This document shows positions 21,101-30,600 of a stretch of DNA of 64,000 nucleotides, piece after piece. Made by a program: the position numbers and the translations under genes. How positions within the stretch are numbered: the stretch's first letter is position 1; every line of letters starts with the position of its first letter. Source of the DNA: Tetmemena sp. SeJ-2015 (taxonomy: Eukaryota > Ciliophora > Spirotrichea > Sporadotrichida > Oxytrichidae); assembly GCA_027382625.1 (NCBI GenBank), contig JAJKFJ010022697.1, forward strand, positions 280,921 through 344,920, written 5' to 3'. The notes beneath the pieces were generated by a model. It saw only the letters and a program-made list of their open reading frames with translations, was not told where the DNA came from and ran no database searches.

Positions 21101-21481
21101 ATCTGGAGGAGATGGAGGTTAAGGTGGATATCCTGGCTATGGTGGTGGAGGCGGTGGCGCTGCTGCAAGAAGACCTGGAGGTTTTGGTAATAGAGGTTTT
21201 GGTGGTCGTCCAGGAGGGCCAGGAGGACCAGGAGGACCAGGAGGGCAAAGAGGTCCAGGAGAAGGATATCCATTCTCCGGCGGCAATAGCTATATCCGTA
21301 GTTCAGATATTGCCAGGTAAAATACCTCACCAGGCCATAATTAATTGCTTGTAATTATTACTTTGTGAATTAGAGCTTCAGAACTCCATAAAGAGGAGCA
21401 GTCAACTTGGGAAGCTTCAATTACAGAAACGATAGTGATGAACAGTAAAGAAGCATCCTTGATGGCTCAGGCTTCCGATGA
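12132..21481 (+). CDS. NUP210: NUP210/gp210 nuclear pore membrane glycoprotein
   Basis: A pore-membrane ring nucleoporin. ATG 12132 is followed by a signal-peptide-like stretch (RALLALSVISCLLSIV). Family signatures follow in order: ILLPVTHCADCRK, NGCFNW, YDEEGNIFNSLEGFRFEW, repeated Ig-like (BIG2) units such as GGSGFYSWSIIDP with ISGSGLVKS, then FTNCTSVG, YLLPPNVFNK, AEILLSNHISA. A single C-terminal transmembrane helix (VPIILLIILLFICT) is followed by a Gly-rich tail (positions 21080-21290) with PGGPGGPGG-like repeats and a Ser/Arg-containing end at TGA 21479. Introns: 13337-13368, 13509-13540, 13654-13698, 14680-14715 and 21317-21375. Thirteen IESs are placed. A one-base offset remains at the G5 run 15684-15688; six Gs would keep frame. 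The gp210 C-terminal tail is usually Ser/Pro-rich, so a Gly-rich tail is distinctive. Confidence 0.93.
12264..12712 (+). repeat. Left arm of foldback element 2
   Basis: Inverted copy of 12810-13256 with a few mismatches. Contains GGAACATTGGAACATTGG near 12473-12500, shared with element 1. Confidence 0.88.
12603..12704 (+). promoter_or_regulatory. tRNA-like internal Pol III promoter (A and B boxes)
   Basis: TGGTCTAGGCGG and GGTTCGAACCC lie 91 bp apart start to start, longer than in an ordinary tRNA but within the range of tRNA-derived SINE heads. I cannot fold a complete cloverleaf, so I do not call a functional tRNA. Confidence 0.5.
12810..13256 (-). repeat. Right arm of foldback element 2
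   Basis: Carries the same A and B boxes in the opposite orientation, beginning at CACCGGTG (12810-12817). Confidence 0.88.
14307..14347. other. IES, 41 bp, pointer TAA
   Basis: TAA at 14304-14306 and 14345-14347. Joins VTQQLAD to KDHDGQTYYEQ in NUP210. Confidence 0.65.
14450..14463. other. IES, 14 bp, pointer TTCTT
   Basis: TTCTT at 14445-14449 and 14459-14463. Joins YYLMKVFL to FDRDKHPIFLTEN, matching gp210. Confidence 0.8.
15101..15120. other. IES, 20 bp, pointer ACTT
   Basis: ACTT at 15097-15100 and 15117-15120. Joins LSIIAL to DQLGRKFTNCTS. Confidence 0.8.
16236..16252. other. IES, 17 bp, pointer TCTT
   Basis: TCTT at 16232-16235 and 16249-16252. Joins MLQLFPL to RESYDEQVRDM in frame. 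Confidence 0.75.
16640..16763. other. IES, about 124 bp, pointer ATT (borders approximate)
   Basis: The frame closes at TGA after 16670. ATT at 16637-16639 and 16761-16763 gives DRYIIYPKKEGPLEIRVED, which aligns with gp210, but other short repeats nearby make the borders uncertain. Confidence 0.55.
16987..17002. other. IES, 16 bp, pointer TTCC
   Basis: TTCC at 16983-16986 and 16999-17002. Joins QYKFMKF to HIEIEITQQRE and removes a TGA. Confidence 0.78.
17077..17104. other. IES, 28 bp, pointer GCTTA
   Basis: GCTTA at 17072-17076 and 17100-17104. Joins DNVNNRL to FEAKGQEPGLYQ. Confidence 0.78.
17738..17787. other. IES, about 50 bp, pointer AAG
   Basis: AAG at 17735-17737 and 17785-17787. Joins SLNIPSK to QSQMVSTSL and skips a TGA; a 3 bp pointer leaves some doubt. 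Confidence 0.55.
18029..18041. other. IES, 13 bp, pointer TTGA
   Basis: TTGA at 18025-18028 and 18038-18041. Joins RINEK to LTVDVPEYIHN. Confidence 0.78.
18121..19308. mobile_element. IES carrying a Merlin/IS1595-type transposon, 1188 bp
   Basis: AACAA at 18116-18120 and 19304-19308. Removal joins YLLPPNVFNK to RTRLRLGYSQQ in NUP210 in frame. The insert is AT-rich at both ends and contains a near full-length transposase reading frame. I see no clear terminal inverted repeats, so the element may have decayed ends. Confidence 0.85.
18147..19196 (+). pseudogene. Merlin/IS1595 (ISXO2-like) transposase, two in-frame TGAs
   Basis: From ATG 18147 one frame runs to TGA 19194-19196 with only two internal TGAs (18327-18329 and 18717-18719). 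N-terminal zinc ribbon: CKKC and CMKC about 20 residues apart. Catalytic core: VEIDETKIGAKRK (first Asp), FTDQHMSYVK (second Asp), then FVHTNNVERLWRKFKASI, the H-T-N-x2-E-x-x-W block typical of IS1595/Merlin transposases. The C-terminal HIQEYCHAYMLRQ also fits the family. Domain order and spacing are intact, so the copy decayed recently, or TGA is tolerated. It lies inside an IES in NUP210, in the same orientation. Confidence 0.82.
20155..20238. other. IES, 84 bp, pointer TATA
   Basis: TATA at 20151-20154 and 20235-20238. Joins RIRFKLYL to HEQVEELTPTV. Confidence 0.72.
20353..20368. other. IES, 16 bp, pointer AAAC
   Basis: AAAC at 20349-20352 and 20365-20368. Joins DHPHLIET to RTEVNDLEGFFC. 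Confidence 0.72.
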
Positions 21482-22020
21482 GCATGAAGAATCACTTGAG
21501 AGAGAAGTTTGATGGGTATATAAAGTGATAATTTTGAGTTTGTAGAGAAACTTGAGCTAATTAATATAGATAGAAAGATATTGACGTCACTTTAATTTAA
21601 TATTTACACTCATTATTTTCAGCTCTTCATCTCCCTCTGTTTTTGTTAACTAGTGATTTCACTATTATCATGATGCTGTTATCAATGATTTGCGATCTTT
21701 GAGTAGGGGTTTGGGATGGAGGGAACCTGCACATCTTGTCTGAGCATGAAATCTTCATGATCCTTGAGCATGGTGTTCATTTGTGATTGACTGCGTTCAC
21801 TGTAATCTTTCATGTAGGAGTAGCCTACTATTTAGGCAGTGCCAAGTCCGAAGAAGAAGTACCCTATCTTCACTGTCAACCCCATTTACCTAAATCTTCT
21901 ACAATTATAATTATTATTTCCCAACCTCACTTAATTCATCAAGTCCACCATCTCATTAATGATTATAAATTTGATAAAACTCAAATACTAATTAAACTAT
22001 CTTAAAGCAAATTAAAGTTG
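21482..22020. other. Convergent intergenic region
   Basis: Between the ends of NUP210 and the kelch gene. AT-rich with short mixed-composition patches; no supported gene. Confidence 0.5.
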
Positions 22021-24962
22021 TCATATATTTGAAAGCTGAGGGATGACTCTCCAGAGTCTGGTACCTTTGTCGAATGCATGAATAGTGGAGTGGCCGCTCA
22101 CAATTATCTCCTCGTTATTGCCTCCATTCTATTCCTTACCTACTTTTATTTGGATTCCATTCACAAGGAAGAAATCAGGTGCTCCCAAATGCAACTCCTA
22201 TCCATGAATGTTGACGTGCTTGATGATGCTGCCCTCTGGAGAGTTGCTATTCACCTTGAAAATATACACCCAAGAGCAGCTCTAATCCTTGAAACCACCG
22301 TAGAGAACAATTTCGTGAGTCTCAGGTAACTCGATAGATCCCACATCAAAAGCAGGTTAAGGTAGTTTCACATCTAGCAACTTCCAAGTGTTCTGGCCCT
22401 TGCTAAGTGACTCAATTCTATCAGTAGCTTGAAGAGCGTGAGTATGAGGATCTTTGGCTAAGCCTCCGAAGGAATAGAGAGTGCTACCATTGTTGTAGAA
22501 ACACAAACCTTGAGACATCTTTGGCTCATTAAGATCGGGAAGTCTCTTCCACTAATCATCCTTGATGATGTACCTCTCGCATTACTTAGTAGCCTCATGC
22601 TCTTTAATAGAGCCTCCGCAGACAAAGATCTGAGATTGATTAGGATAGACTGCACATCCAAATGCTGCTCTGGCCAAAGTCATATGTTTTCTTTCTTGAA
22701 TTTCGTATTAGTTTAAATCAGATCTCCAGACTAATTCTTTGCAGAAGTTTTCAACTTTAGAGCAAGCGGGATCATTTGATCCACCTATCAAGAATATTCT
22801 ATTTTCAGCAGCTACGTTGACAATCTTAGTAAGCAATAGAGGTTCATTTCGAGTATCATAAAGATCCTCGGTTTTAAAGGCAAGCTATCCATTCACAATC
22901 ACAGGAGACTATCTAACGATGCTTTGATTTTTGAGTTTGCAGAACTTTGAGTATTGAGAACCATCAAACTGCAACTGAACCTCAATATCTTTATCTGCTT
23001 AAACTTCTTCAAGCTGGCCAAACTATTGCTGAGGTGTTATAGCCTCATAAGAAGCGTTGATATCAGCTATCTACTAATCAAGTTGAGGATTTATTGCCTC
23101 ATTCTGCTTTTGTTCTTCTATTCCAGCTTATTAGAGGGCATTCTGATCGTAGAGTGCTTGATTTTAAAGATGCTCATAGAGAGCTTGCTGTTCAAGTAAC
23201 TAAGAGTTATCTGCTTGATTTTATAGATAAAGTGTAGCTGGGTCCTGCTATTGCTATGCATTAAATCCTTGGTCTTGGTAGAAATTTGAATGAATACCCT
23301 CATCAGCCATATCGCTATCCTATACATATTCTGGTTGTAAAGGAATTTATTAATAGAGAGGTTATTCATCTTGCATCATCTCAATAGGAGCCTCTGCTTG
23401 AACTTAGAATGCTGCTCTTTCCTAGTTCTTCTTGCATTCTTTGCTGGTCAAGCTATTACTACTAAAGAAGTAACTCCTACTATCTTTGGAGTTCTTATTG
23501 ATTAAGTTGTTCTTCAACTTGCCTTTCCTGTTCCTATTATTTAAGCTACTCTTCCTGTTGTTATTGTAATTATTGCTGAGCTCTAATCTGCTCTTCTGCT
23601 TATTTTTGCGCCTCAGCTTGTGCTAATTGTTGCTGATGCTACTATTCCTCTATTATTCTTTACTACTCTTAAGCGGCAGCAATCTATTTTTATCTCTCTT
23701 ATTCCTGTTGCTCTTGCTCAAGCTTTTATCTCTCTTGTTCCTATACCCTGCGCTTTTCCGCTTCTTCAGCTGCCAGTCTCTATCTTTCAGATTCCTCAGC
23801 AGCAGCAAGTCTTTATCTTTCAGCTTCCTCCTTCTATCTTTGCTATTCTTGAGATTTACTGTTATCTTTCATGTTCAACTCTAGCTTGATGTTCTCTAAT
23901 AGCTCTTTCTTGCTCTTCTTACTACTACTTCCTGAGCTACTCCTCTTGCTATTACTTTCTTGCAAGCTCTTCTTGCATACTATCTTCTGGCTTATTCTTC
24001 TTATTGGCGCTTAGCAATTTCTCCTATTGCTTTCTTACTTCTTCTTGCTATTTCTTCATAGCGAGAATGGCAGCATACTTTTGTTGCTCAAGCTCTCTTT
24101 GCTTTGCTTGGTCATCTTACACTCTCTACCTTTTGGTGAGTTGAGACAAGTCACCTCTGATGTCTATTTCCAAACAACCATCCACGATATCATTGAGTCG
24201 CTTGCCTATTGACTCTTGTCTGTCTGGTTTGATAACGAGTATCTTTTCAATTCTCTTTTGTCCCTCCTCCATGGCATTTTGCATTTTAGAACTAGCAGTT
24301 TCCATTTGCTTGATGAGAGACTCATAGGTATCTTTCTGCTAGACAACAACTGAATACTAGCCCTTCTAAACATACCCCTCTATTTCAGTTTTGCCTTTTT
24401 CAAAGTGCTTGTCCATCTCAATGCCAAATCCTTGCTTCTGTTGCGAGAGAATAGCCTCCAGTTCTTTGAGGTTTCGGCTGTCCATTATTCTCTGAATCAT
24501 GTGAGACTCAGCAAGCTTGATTTGATTTTCAACCTGAGTGAAGAATTGGGTGACTGTATTTTCAAGGTTCTTGCCGATCTTTTCAGGATTGACCTCTTCC
24601 ATCTTATTCAATGAGTCTCTGTAGAGAGAAAACTTCTCATCAAATAAGTCCTTGAGCTGTGATGCTACATAAGAAGTGAAGGTAAGTTTCTCAGCTGCCT
24701 TCTCAATGTCATCGCACTCCTGATAGATGCACTTGTTGCACAACAGACTGTTACTACTCTTATCGAAAGCTACGAATTAGTCTTGATGCTTGGGACAGAT
24801 CTCCTCCATCTGAGAGTTCTAAGAGAGCATGGCGCTGTTCCCAAATTGATTCAAGCTGTTCAAGTCACTGTCAGACACCACTTTCACTATGTCGCTTGAG
24901 TCATCGATGGGCTGTTAGAGTCCACCAAGGCCATTGTTTCCAAAAGATTAAAGTTTGTTCAT
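22021..24962 (-). CDS. B-box, coiled-coil, kelch-repeat protein
   Basis: ATG 24960-24962, TGA 22021-22023. About residues 60-90 form a B-box-like zinc motif: CPKHQD, a hydrophobic F, then LLCNKC. A long helical region follows (QLKDLFDEKFSLYRDSLNKM onward) that becomes extremely Gln/Glu/Arg-rich (AEERQRLAAAEE-like repeats) across 23470-23830, then a Gln-rich linker. The C-terminal third holds kelch repeats: RIFLIGGSND, IFVCGGSIKE, TLYSFGGLAKD, EIVLYGGFKD, each with the G-G doublet. This architecture is TRIM-like without a RING; kelch propellers bind partners, so a scaffold role is likely but unproven. One IES (23842-23869) and one unexplained one-base offset near AAA 23418-23420. Confidence 0.85.
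23842..23869. other. IES, 28 bp, pointer TATCTTT
   Basis: TATCTTT at 23835-23841 and 23863-23869. Removal joins RVEHERQ to KEEAERQRLAAAEE on the minus strand, keeping the coiled coil open. Confidence 0.82.
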
Positions 24963-25163
24963 TCTGTTAGGATATTTTATTATAAAATAATAAGATCGAG
25001 TGAACTTACTGTTTATTAGTTTACAATTGTAAAAGTTCACAGCCGTTTTACAATTATAATTTCCCAAGCAAATATTCAAAATATTAGTTCAACCGTTAAC
25101 CTCAAATAATTCAAAGGAAAATTTAATTTCACATATCTAATTTCAAAAGTTAGCTATTAGGCT

Positions 25164-26647
25164 TCAGACTATTTATGGCACTTTGTTACCAATAGTAGTT
25201 GTGTACTCTTCAATTCCATCAGTAAGAAACAGACCACCATTAGATTCAGTATTAAAATCAAAGCTGGAGTTTCTGTTTACATTTAACTTGCTTTCAGCAT
25301 TGATATTCATTTAAGACCCATTTCCATCTATCATAGCGATTATTCCAGATTTCTTGATAACATTAATCTTGTTAGACTTGGGTAAAGGTTTAGAATTTAC
25401 TACTTTGAAACTTATTTCATTTTTATTCTGTATATTAGCAGCCTAGGAAACTTAAATGAGAGGATTAGAGTTATTAGAGCCACTAATTAAAGCAAGTTGT
25501 CTGCTATTTCTACCTTGATCAATTTCCAATATCTTGCTACTTAAGTTACTAGCTTATGCATTAGATCTCTGTTTAATGCTTTCTAAGTCTATTCCAGAAT
25601 TGCATACTTGAACTGCCCTCTACAGATTAAAAATCGCTTCTTTTTGTGTCATCTAAGTCCTTCCTAACTTGTCTAATAGCATCTTTTCTATCTACTCTAG
25701 CTAGGTCAATTTGTCAAGATTTTATTGAACCTTTTGCGCAGTTTCTAACTGCTACTTCTTGTAATTGTCTTACTAGTAATTTTGCATTAGTTTTTAAGAC
25801 TCCTACTTCAACTTAAGGAAGTAGTTTTTTCTCTCTTCTATCTTCTACTTCTGATCTTGCTTTCTATTTAGATCTTCATCCTGCTCTATGCTCCTCTTAA
25901 CTTGAATTTCCTTAAGATTCTTTTTTATAGTCTCTCTCACAACCTAAATGGATATGAGAATTAAAAACTTCTATTTATTTACATGATTCTTGTGGAACAT
26001 ATTGTCCTTGAGTTCCTTAATTTTAAAGCGATGGGAGTCTCTTTGCACTTGATGCTGCTGCTTCATATTATCTAGTTTCTATTCTCTCACACTTTGAAGC
26101 GCGAACTTATTTTCTAGATCATTTTAATGTCTTTCCCTTGCTTTCAGAAGTTTCTCAGCTTTTTCATTCGCAAGAACAGTTAATTAGAAAACATAAGAAA
26201 GAACAAATAACTTAATTTCCTGGCTCTGTCATCTTCAAATGCAAGTCTTTTGATTCTGTTTTCAAGCATGGAGAGATTTTGCTTTGAGTCAAAGAAGGAT
26301 TTCTTTTAGTCAAGCATTTCAAGTCCATCCTAATTAGCTCTCTATAAAAATGATAACCAATAAGGATTACTTCAATATATTGATGGTTTATTGTTGAGAC
26401 TGAAAGATCTGGAAGTATGAGGATTGATGCTTGGCGGATTCAGGAATAACTTTTACTATAAATATCATGATAAAGTTTAATGGGAGTTACAGTCGAATGA
26501 TTTGTTATGAGATTAAGCGTTAGTTTTTGTCTTCGAGATGGAGGGAAGGAGTGACCCCTAATTCCTTGAATTGTTATAATCAGTGATGACTTGCAGCTGC
26601 TGTTACAAGTTGCCATCACCGCTCGAAGGACTATGAGCATGTTTCAT
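25164..26647 (-). CDS. Coiled-coil protein of unknown function
   Basis: ATG 26645-26647, TGA 25164-25166. An N-terminal polar segment (HSPSSGDGNLQQQLQ) is followed by a long charged helix: LEMLDQKKSFFDSKQNLSML, LENKFALQSVREQKLDNM, IKKNLKEIQVKRSIEQDEDL, KKQQLETAQKVQQNLDKL. The last 150 residues are Asn/Ser-rich (GSNNSNPLIQ, NVNRNSSFDFN). I recognise no enzymatic domain; coiled coils of this kind are common in ciliate basal-body and cytoskeletal proteins, which is only a guess here. One IES is clear (26186-26217). Frame changes near 26455 and 26350 imply two more that I could not border exactly. Only about 75 bp separate its start from the HslV stop. Confidence 0.75.
26186..26217. other. IES, 32 bp, pointer TTAATT
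   Basis: TTAATT at 26180-26185 and 26212-26217. Removal joins DDRARKL to TVLANEKAEKLLK on the minus strand. Confidence 0.8.
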
Positions 26648-26723
26648 TATAATTATTAATTTAGCAGAATTAGTAACTTTAATGCTTTAACTCCTTAATT
26701 AATCCATAAACTACTCTCAATTA

Positions 26724-27512
26724 TCACTTGGCCGCTCTGTCTTCCTTGTTTATTGATTCCAAAACCTCAACCATGTGAGTGTGGTTAGTAAACACACATA
26801 AATCTGCTGCTATCCTCATGGCTTTACGAGCTATCTGTTCTGCATCCATGCCCTCAACATCCAATAGCGCTTAGGCAGCGGCTGTATTATAAGTTAGATA
26901 GTAGTTAGATATTCCTACCTTAAGCATAAAGTCCTCCTGAGCCAATAGCGACTACACCCTCTTCTATTTCTATGCAGTTGCCACTTCCATCCACCAAGCA
27001 GGTGATATCATTGTCACTCACTAGCATATCAGCAGACAAGTGGTGATGCATTTTATCTAAACAAAAAGTAAGCGCTTCTCATATCATAAAATATTTATGC
27101 TTGAACTAACATAGGGGCTAACTTACTTGTTCTCCACTACTTTGCAAGGGACAGGCAAGCTCTTAGAGTTTGTCCTGGGTGCTTTTCAAATTCCTTTTCT
27201 AGAAGTTCTAGCAGAGCTAAGCAATCAGCAGCAGAGCCCGCAAATCCACATATCACGTTATCTTGAATACGTCTCAGCTTCCTTGCATTGTTCTTGAATC
27301 TCGTATTTCCCAGAGATATTTAACCATCTCCAACCATGCAAACTTTGTTCAAATATATAGAAATTTAAGTTTCCTTTCCTGACATTCAGAATTGTGGTAC
27401 CATGATAGTCCACTTTGTTACTGAATTGTGCAGCAGCAAGATCTGGCATGATTAATTTGCTGGTAGTGTTTAGGTTAGACTTGAGCAATATTGACTGAGC
27501 TTGTTTTATCAT
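26724..27512 (-). CDS. hslV: HslV-type ATP-dependent protease subunit (mitochondrial)
   Basis: The proteolytic chamber of the HslUV (ClpQY) protease, found in bacteria and in mitochondria of some protists. ATG 27510-27512, TGA 26724-26726. An N-terminal extension of about 40 residues, basic and Ser/Leu-rich ([13 protein letters not shown]), fits a mitochondrial presequence. It precedes [13 protein letters not shown], whose first Thr is the expected catalytic N-terminal residue after processing. Further family blocks: [37 protein letters not shown]-like region seen as [14 protein letters not shown], and [16 protein letters not shown]. Introns at 27057-27126 and 26882-26918, and one IES at 27350-27371. 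The partner ATPase HslU is not in the window. Confidence 0.93.
27350..27371. other. IES, 22 bp, pointer GTT
   Basis: GTT at 27347-27349 and 27369-27371. Removal joins NVRKGN to KVCMVGDGQ in HslV, as in all family members. Confidence 0.82.
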
Positions 27513-27677
27513 ATTGGTTGAGAGATGAGCCTTTTCTGATACCTGATTGAAAGTTAAATTTAATTAAATCAATGACTCATATTTATTGTATACAAGCACT
27601 TTTGGAATAAATATGCGTAATTAATCTTGGAAAATCTACCAACTTAACTCTATATTAGAATAAAGTGTTTATAAGTT

Positions 27678-30006
27678 TCATTAGAGAGTTAATTTACACT
27701 TGAGCATCCTGAGCTCTTTCTTCTAATTTTCAATTTAGTCTTATTGCCTCTTGTGCTCTGTTAAAACTTACTCCAGCGAGCTCTTTAACTTATTTATGAA
27801 ATCCTTGTGCTTTTCTAGCTTTTAGTCCTTTACTTTCATGTTAGCCTTGTACTAATTGAGTTGATCGATTAATTGGAAATGGCTCTGCTATTAGCTCATA
27901 TGATAATCAAAAAAATATTGTAATTATATATGAGACTGAGATTGGTGGGAATTCTATCTAGAATAAGCATTTTCAGTATCTGGTTCCTGATTAAACAATT
28001 TTTACTGGGTGAGTTTGACGGACTGATAATTATTTTAAGCAGGTTTGTTAGTATTTTATGAGGCTAGTTTCTATTGCTTGAGGTAATGAACAAATATATA
28101 ATAATCAATGACTGTTAGAAGATTCCTACACATTTGCAATTGATTGAGTAGATTACACTTAATGGGCCGCTGCAAAAGGTGCATTTGGCTTCTTGCCTTT
28201 AGAGTTTGTATTTAAATTAGCAATTGCTGATCTCTTAACCTAAAGAGTCGTATGCTAACTTCCGTGACTGATAGAAATGTTGGTTGGAGGTCTAGTCTAA
28301 TTAGTTGAGTGGGGTGTAGTATCAGTTTGCTTAGTGTGTGAGGACTATCCGGCTAGTTTGCTTCCACTTTTAGTATGGTTTATTTAAATCTAGCTTGAAA
28401 AGCCAATAGATGATGGGTTTAAAGAAGTTTGAGAAACTGGATTCACCTGCATTTGAGAATGACTACCCTAGCCTCTTGCTGTATTTTTGGTGGAGCCTCC
28501 TCTCACAGATCCGCTCTTAGAAGGTACCCCATTTGGTTTTTTGGCTTTGAGATTAGATGCAGAAGATTTAATAATTTTCCTCTTTTCATTGCTTTTTTGC
28601 TTTTGCTGCCCATCTACTTCAATACTTTGCTCCTCAAGATCTGCATTAATTTAAGAAGCACATTTTAGCAATATAAATTAAGGAAGTCTTGATAGTTACT
28701 GTCCTCTTGCTTTGTAAGTTAGCTCTAGTTAACAGATAGATAGTTACAATCTTCGATTAAGTTAGATTGGAAATTTGAGGTCTGCCTTGAGAAATCGTGG
28801 TCACTATCTTTATCCTCTATGAAATATTTTAATACAATCAATAAGAAAGTATCATCAATAGAGCTTTCTTCATTAAAGAGTATCTCTTTCATCAGAGACA
28901 TGTTGGAGATCTTCATAAGCTTGATGTTATCTGTAAGCTTGTTAAAGCTATCAGCAATTCTCCTGACTATTTCACTCTCATTTTGATGATTAATCTTCTC
29001 ATTTGTTACTTTGGTGTCCATCTATTTTTTATCTTTAGAGAGACTTTGATGACTTTCTTAATTGACTTTCTTCTTTGCTTTGCTTTTCGATCTGGTAGAA
29101 GTACTTTGAATGAGCAACGCACTTTTAGCTCTTAGCATGTTTATTTAAATAGGCTGATACCATATTATAACAGTTATGTTAAACTAGCTATAGAAAATAA
29201 GGAAAGTTAGCTTCTACTTTTGTTGTGAGTTGGAGATTGATGAAGAAGAGAAGACTTTTAATGTCTTGCCTTGTTTGCGGATTGCTGTCTATAGCTGTCA
29301 ATCTCAGTGTGCTAGGTGTTAGGCTGAGGCTAGTCACATTAATTATTATTTAAATAAAATGCAAGTAAGTCTCCTTGATGTTTGTTGAGTTTAGCTTTGA
29401 GACTATCAATCTTCTTGAGGAGTCTCCTGATATATTTGTTCTTCTCATCTAGCAACTGAACTAGTACACTCACATGGTTCTATTTTTGATTAGGACTGCC
29501 TTCTTCTAAGATGCTACTTTCATCAACGTGCGCTTTCATCATACTTAAATAAAAACTTTCGCTATGAAGGGGGTAACTTGGAATGTTGTTGTGAATATTG
29601 TAAGAGTAGTGTGAACTTTGCTACTTCTAATGAGAGATCTGCTTTGCCCCATTCTCCAAAAGACTGCAGCTGCTTTGAGAAGCCATTCTTTGGTTATCTT
29701 TGGCTTGATTCTTTAGTGCAGACTGTTGCCTGATGACTGAGTCATAGAGAGCATAAAAATGGACATAAATTATTGATGGCACTTTGATTGACATTTTGAA
29801 TATGAGTAATGGAGTTGGCTGCACTACTTAAATTTGAAAATCCATTTGAGGGCTTTTCTACAGTGAGAGGCGTCAGTCTGCTTTTTGAAGCTTGTCGCTG
29901 CTAGACTAAACCTTAGTTCTAAAGTGTGGATTGCACTCTCTGATAAAGTGGAGCATTTTATAGTTCAGACTATGGTCTCCTTATTTATATCAAAGCTATA
30001 ATGCAT
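27678..30006 (-). CDS. Ser/Asn/Lys-rich coiled-coil protein
   Basis: Probable start ATG 30004-30006; end TGA 27678-27680. Segments in order: a Gln/Ser/Asn-rich N-terminus (VQQRQASKSRLTPLTVEKPS), SVIRQQSALKNQAKDNQR, a short coiled coil (LLDEKNKYIRRLLKKIDSLK), a basic Ser/Lys stretch, EIVRRIADSFNKLTDNIKLM, a low-complexity Ser/Gly/Asn segment (GSVRGGSTKNTARG) and a C-terminal coiled coil (VKDQKLEKHKDFINKLKSSL). No known enzymatic domain. Two IESs are well placed (28650-28681, 29131-29212); frame changes near 29760, 29030 and 27900-28100 suggest several more. The start is about 585 bp from the end of the next minus-strand gene. Confidence 0.65.
28650..28681. other. IES, 32 bp, pointer ATTAA
   Basis: ATTAA at 28645-28649 and 28677-28681. 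Removal joins NYQDFLN to ADLEEQSIEVDG on the minus strand. Confidence 0.75.
29131..29212. other. IES, 82 bp, pointer TTAGCT
   Basis: TTAGCT at 29125-29130 and 29207-29212. Removal joins THNKSRSQ to KCVAHSKYFYQIEKQ; a later A-run offset then leads into QMDTKVTNEK. Confidence 0.55.
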
Positions 30007-30600
30007 TTAATTTATTTCATACAGTTTTTTTATTAGGAATTAATAAAAAAAGTAGTAATTTGCTACTTCAAAGATGCAAATCATCTCAATGTTTTACATA
30101 GAAGGCCAAATTTATTCAATTAATGTTGATTTCATATTATTTTTGAGGTTCGAAACCGGCTTAAAAATAATTCTTTACTATCCTTATTTTTCTATTTTTA
30201 AATAAATTAAAAGGAAAAACGATGGAATTTTATTTCTAGAGAATGGTTTTGATGATGCTGGATCGTCTATTATTGAGTTGAATTATTTAAAAAATATGAT
30301 TAGTTAGAATTTTAAGTATCATATGTTAAAATTATTATAATTAAATATAGATTAAGTATATTTTATCCTCGTCCCGTTTTGCTAACAATTCAAGTAATGT
30401 TACTTAAGAGAACAATGCTTTTTAAATTAAAATAGTTTGCTAAAATTATTATAATCTATCTAATTAAAAACACTACAAAAATGGAGTATTCTAAAATATT
30501 CTTATTATTTATAAAGATAGCTGAAATATTAAATATGAGAGCTAATAACACCCTGATCAATTTGATTCATCGTTCTAATTTCTGATACTTATAAAATTAA
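30007..30600. other. AT-rich intergenic region
   Basis: No supported gene. A lone GGTTCGAAACC at about 30152 has no A box upstream and is not called. Confidence 0.5.

Noticed and set aside
21030..21330. Minus-strand Ser/Thr- and Leu-rich frames
   Set aside because: Complements of the Gly-rich tail of NUP210.
23620..23889. Leu/Ser-rich plus-strand frames that look like membrane proteins
   Set aside because: They are complements of the Glu/Gln/Arg-rich coiled coil of the kelch gene on the minus strand.
30140..30170. GGTTCGAAACC resembling a tRNA B box
   Set aside because: No A box or cloverleaf in the flanking AT-rich DNA.
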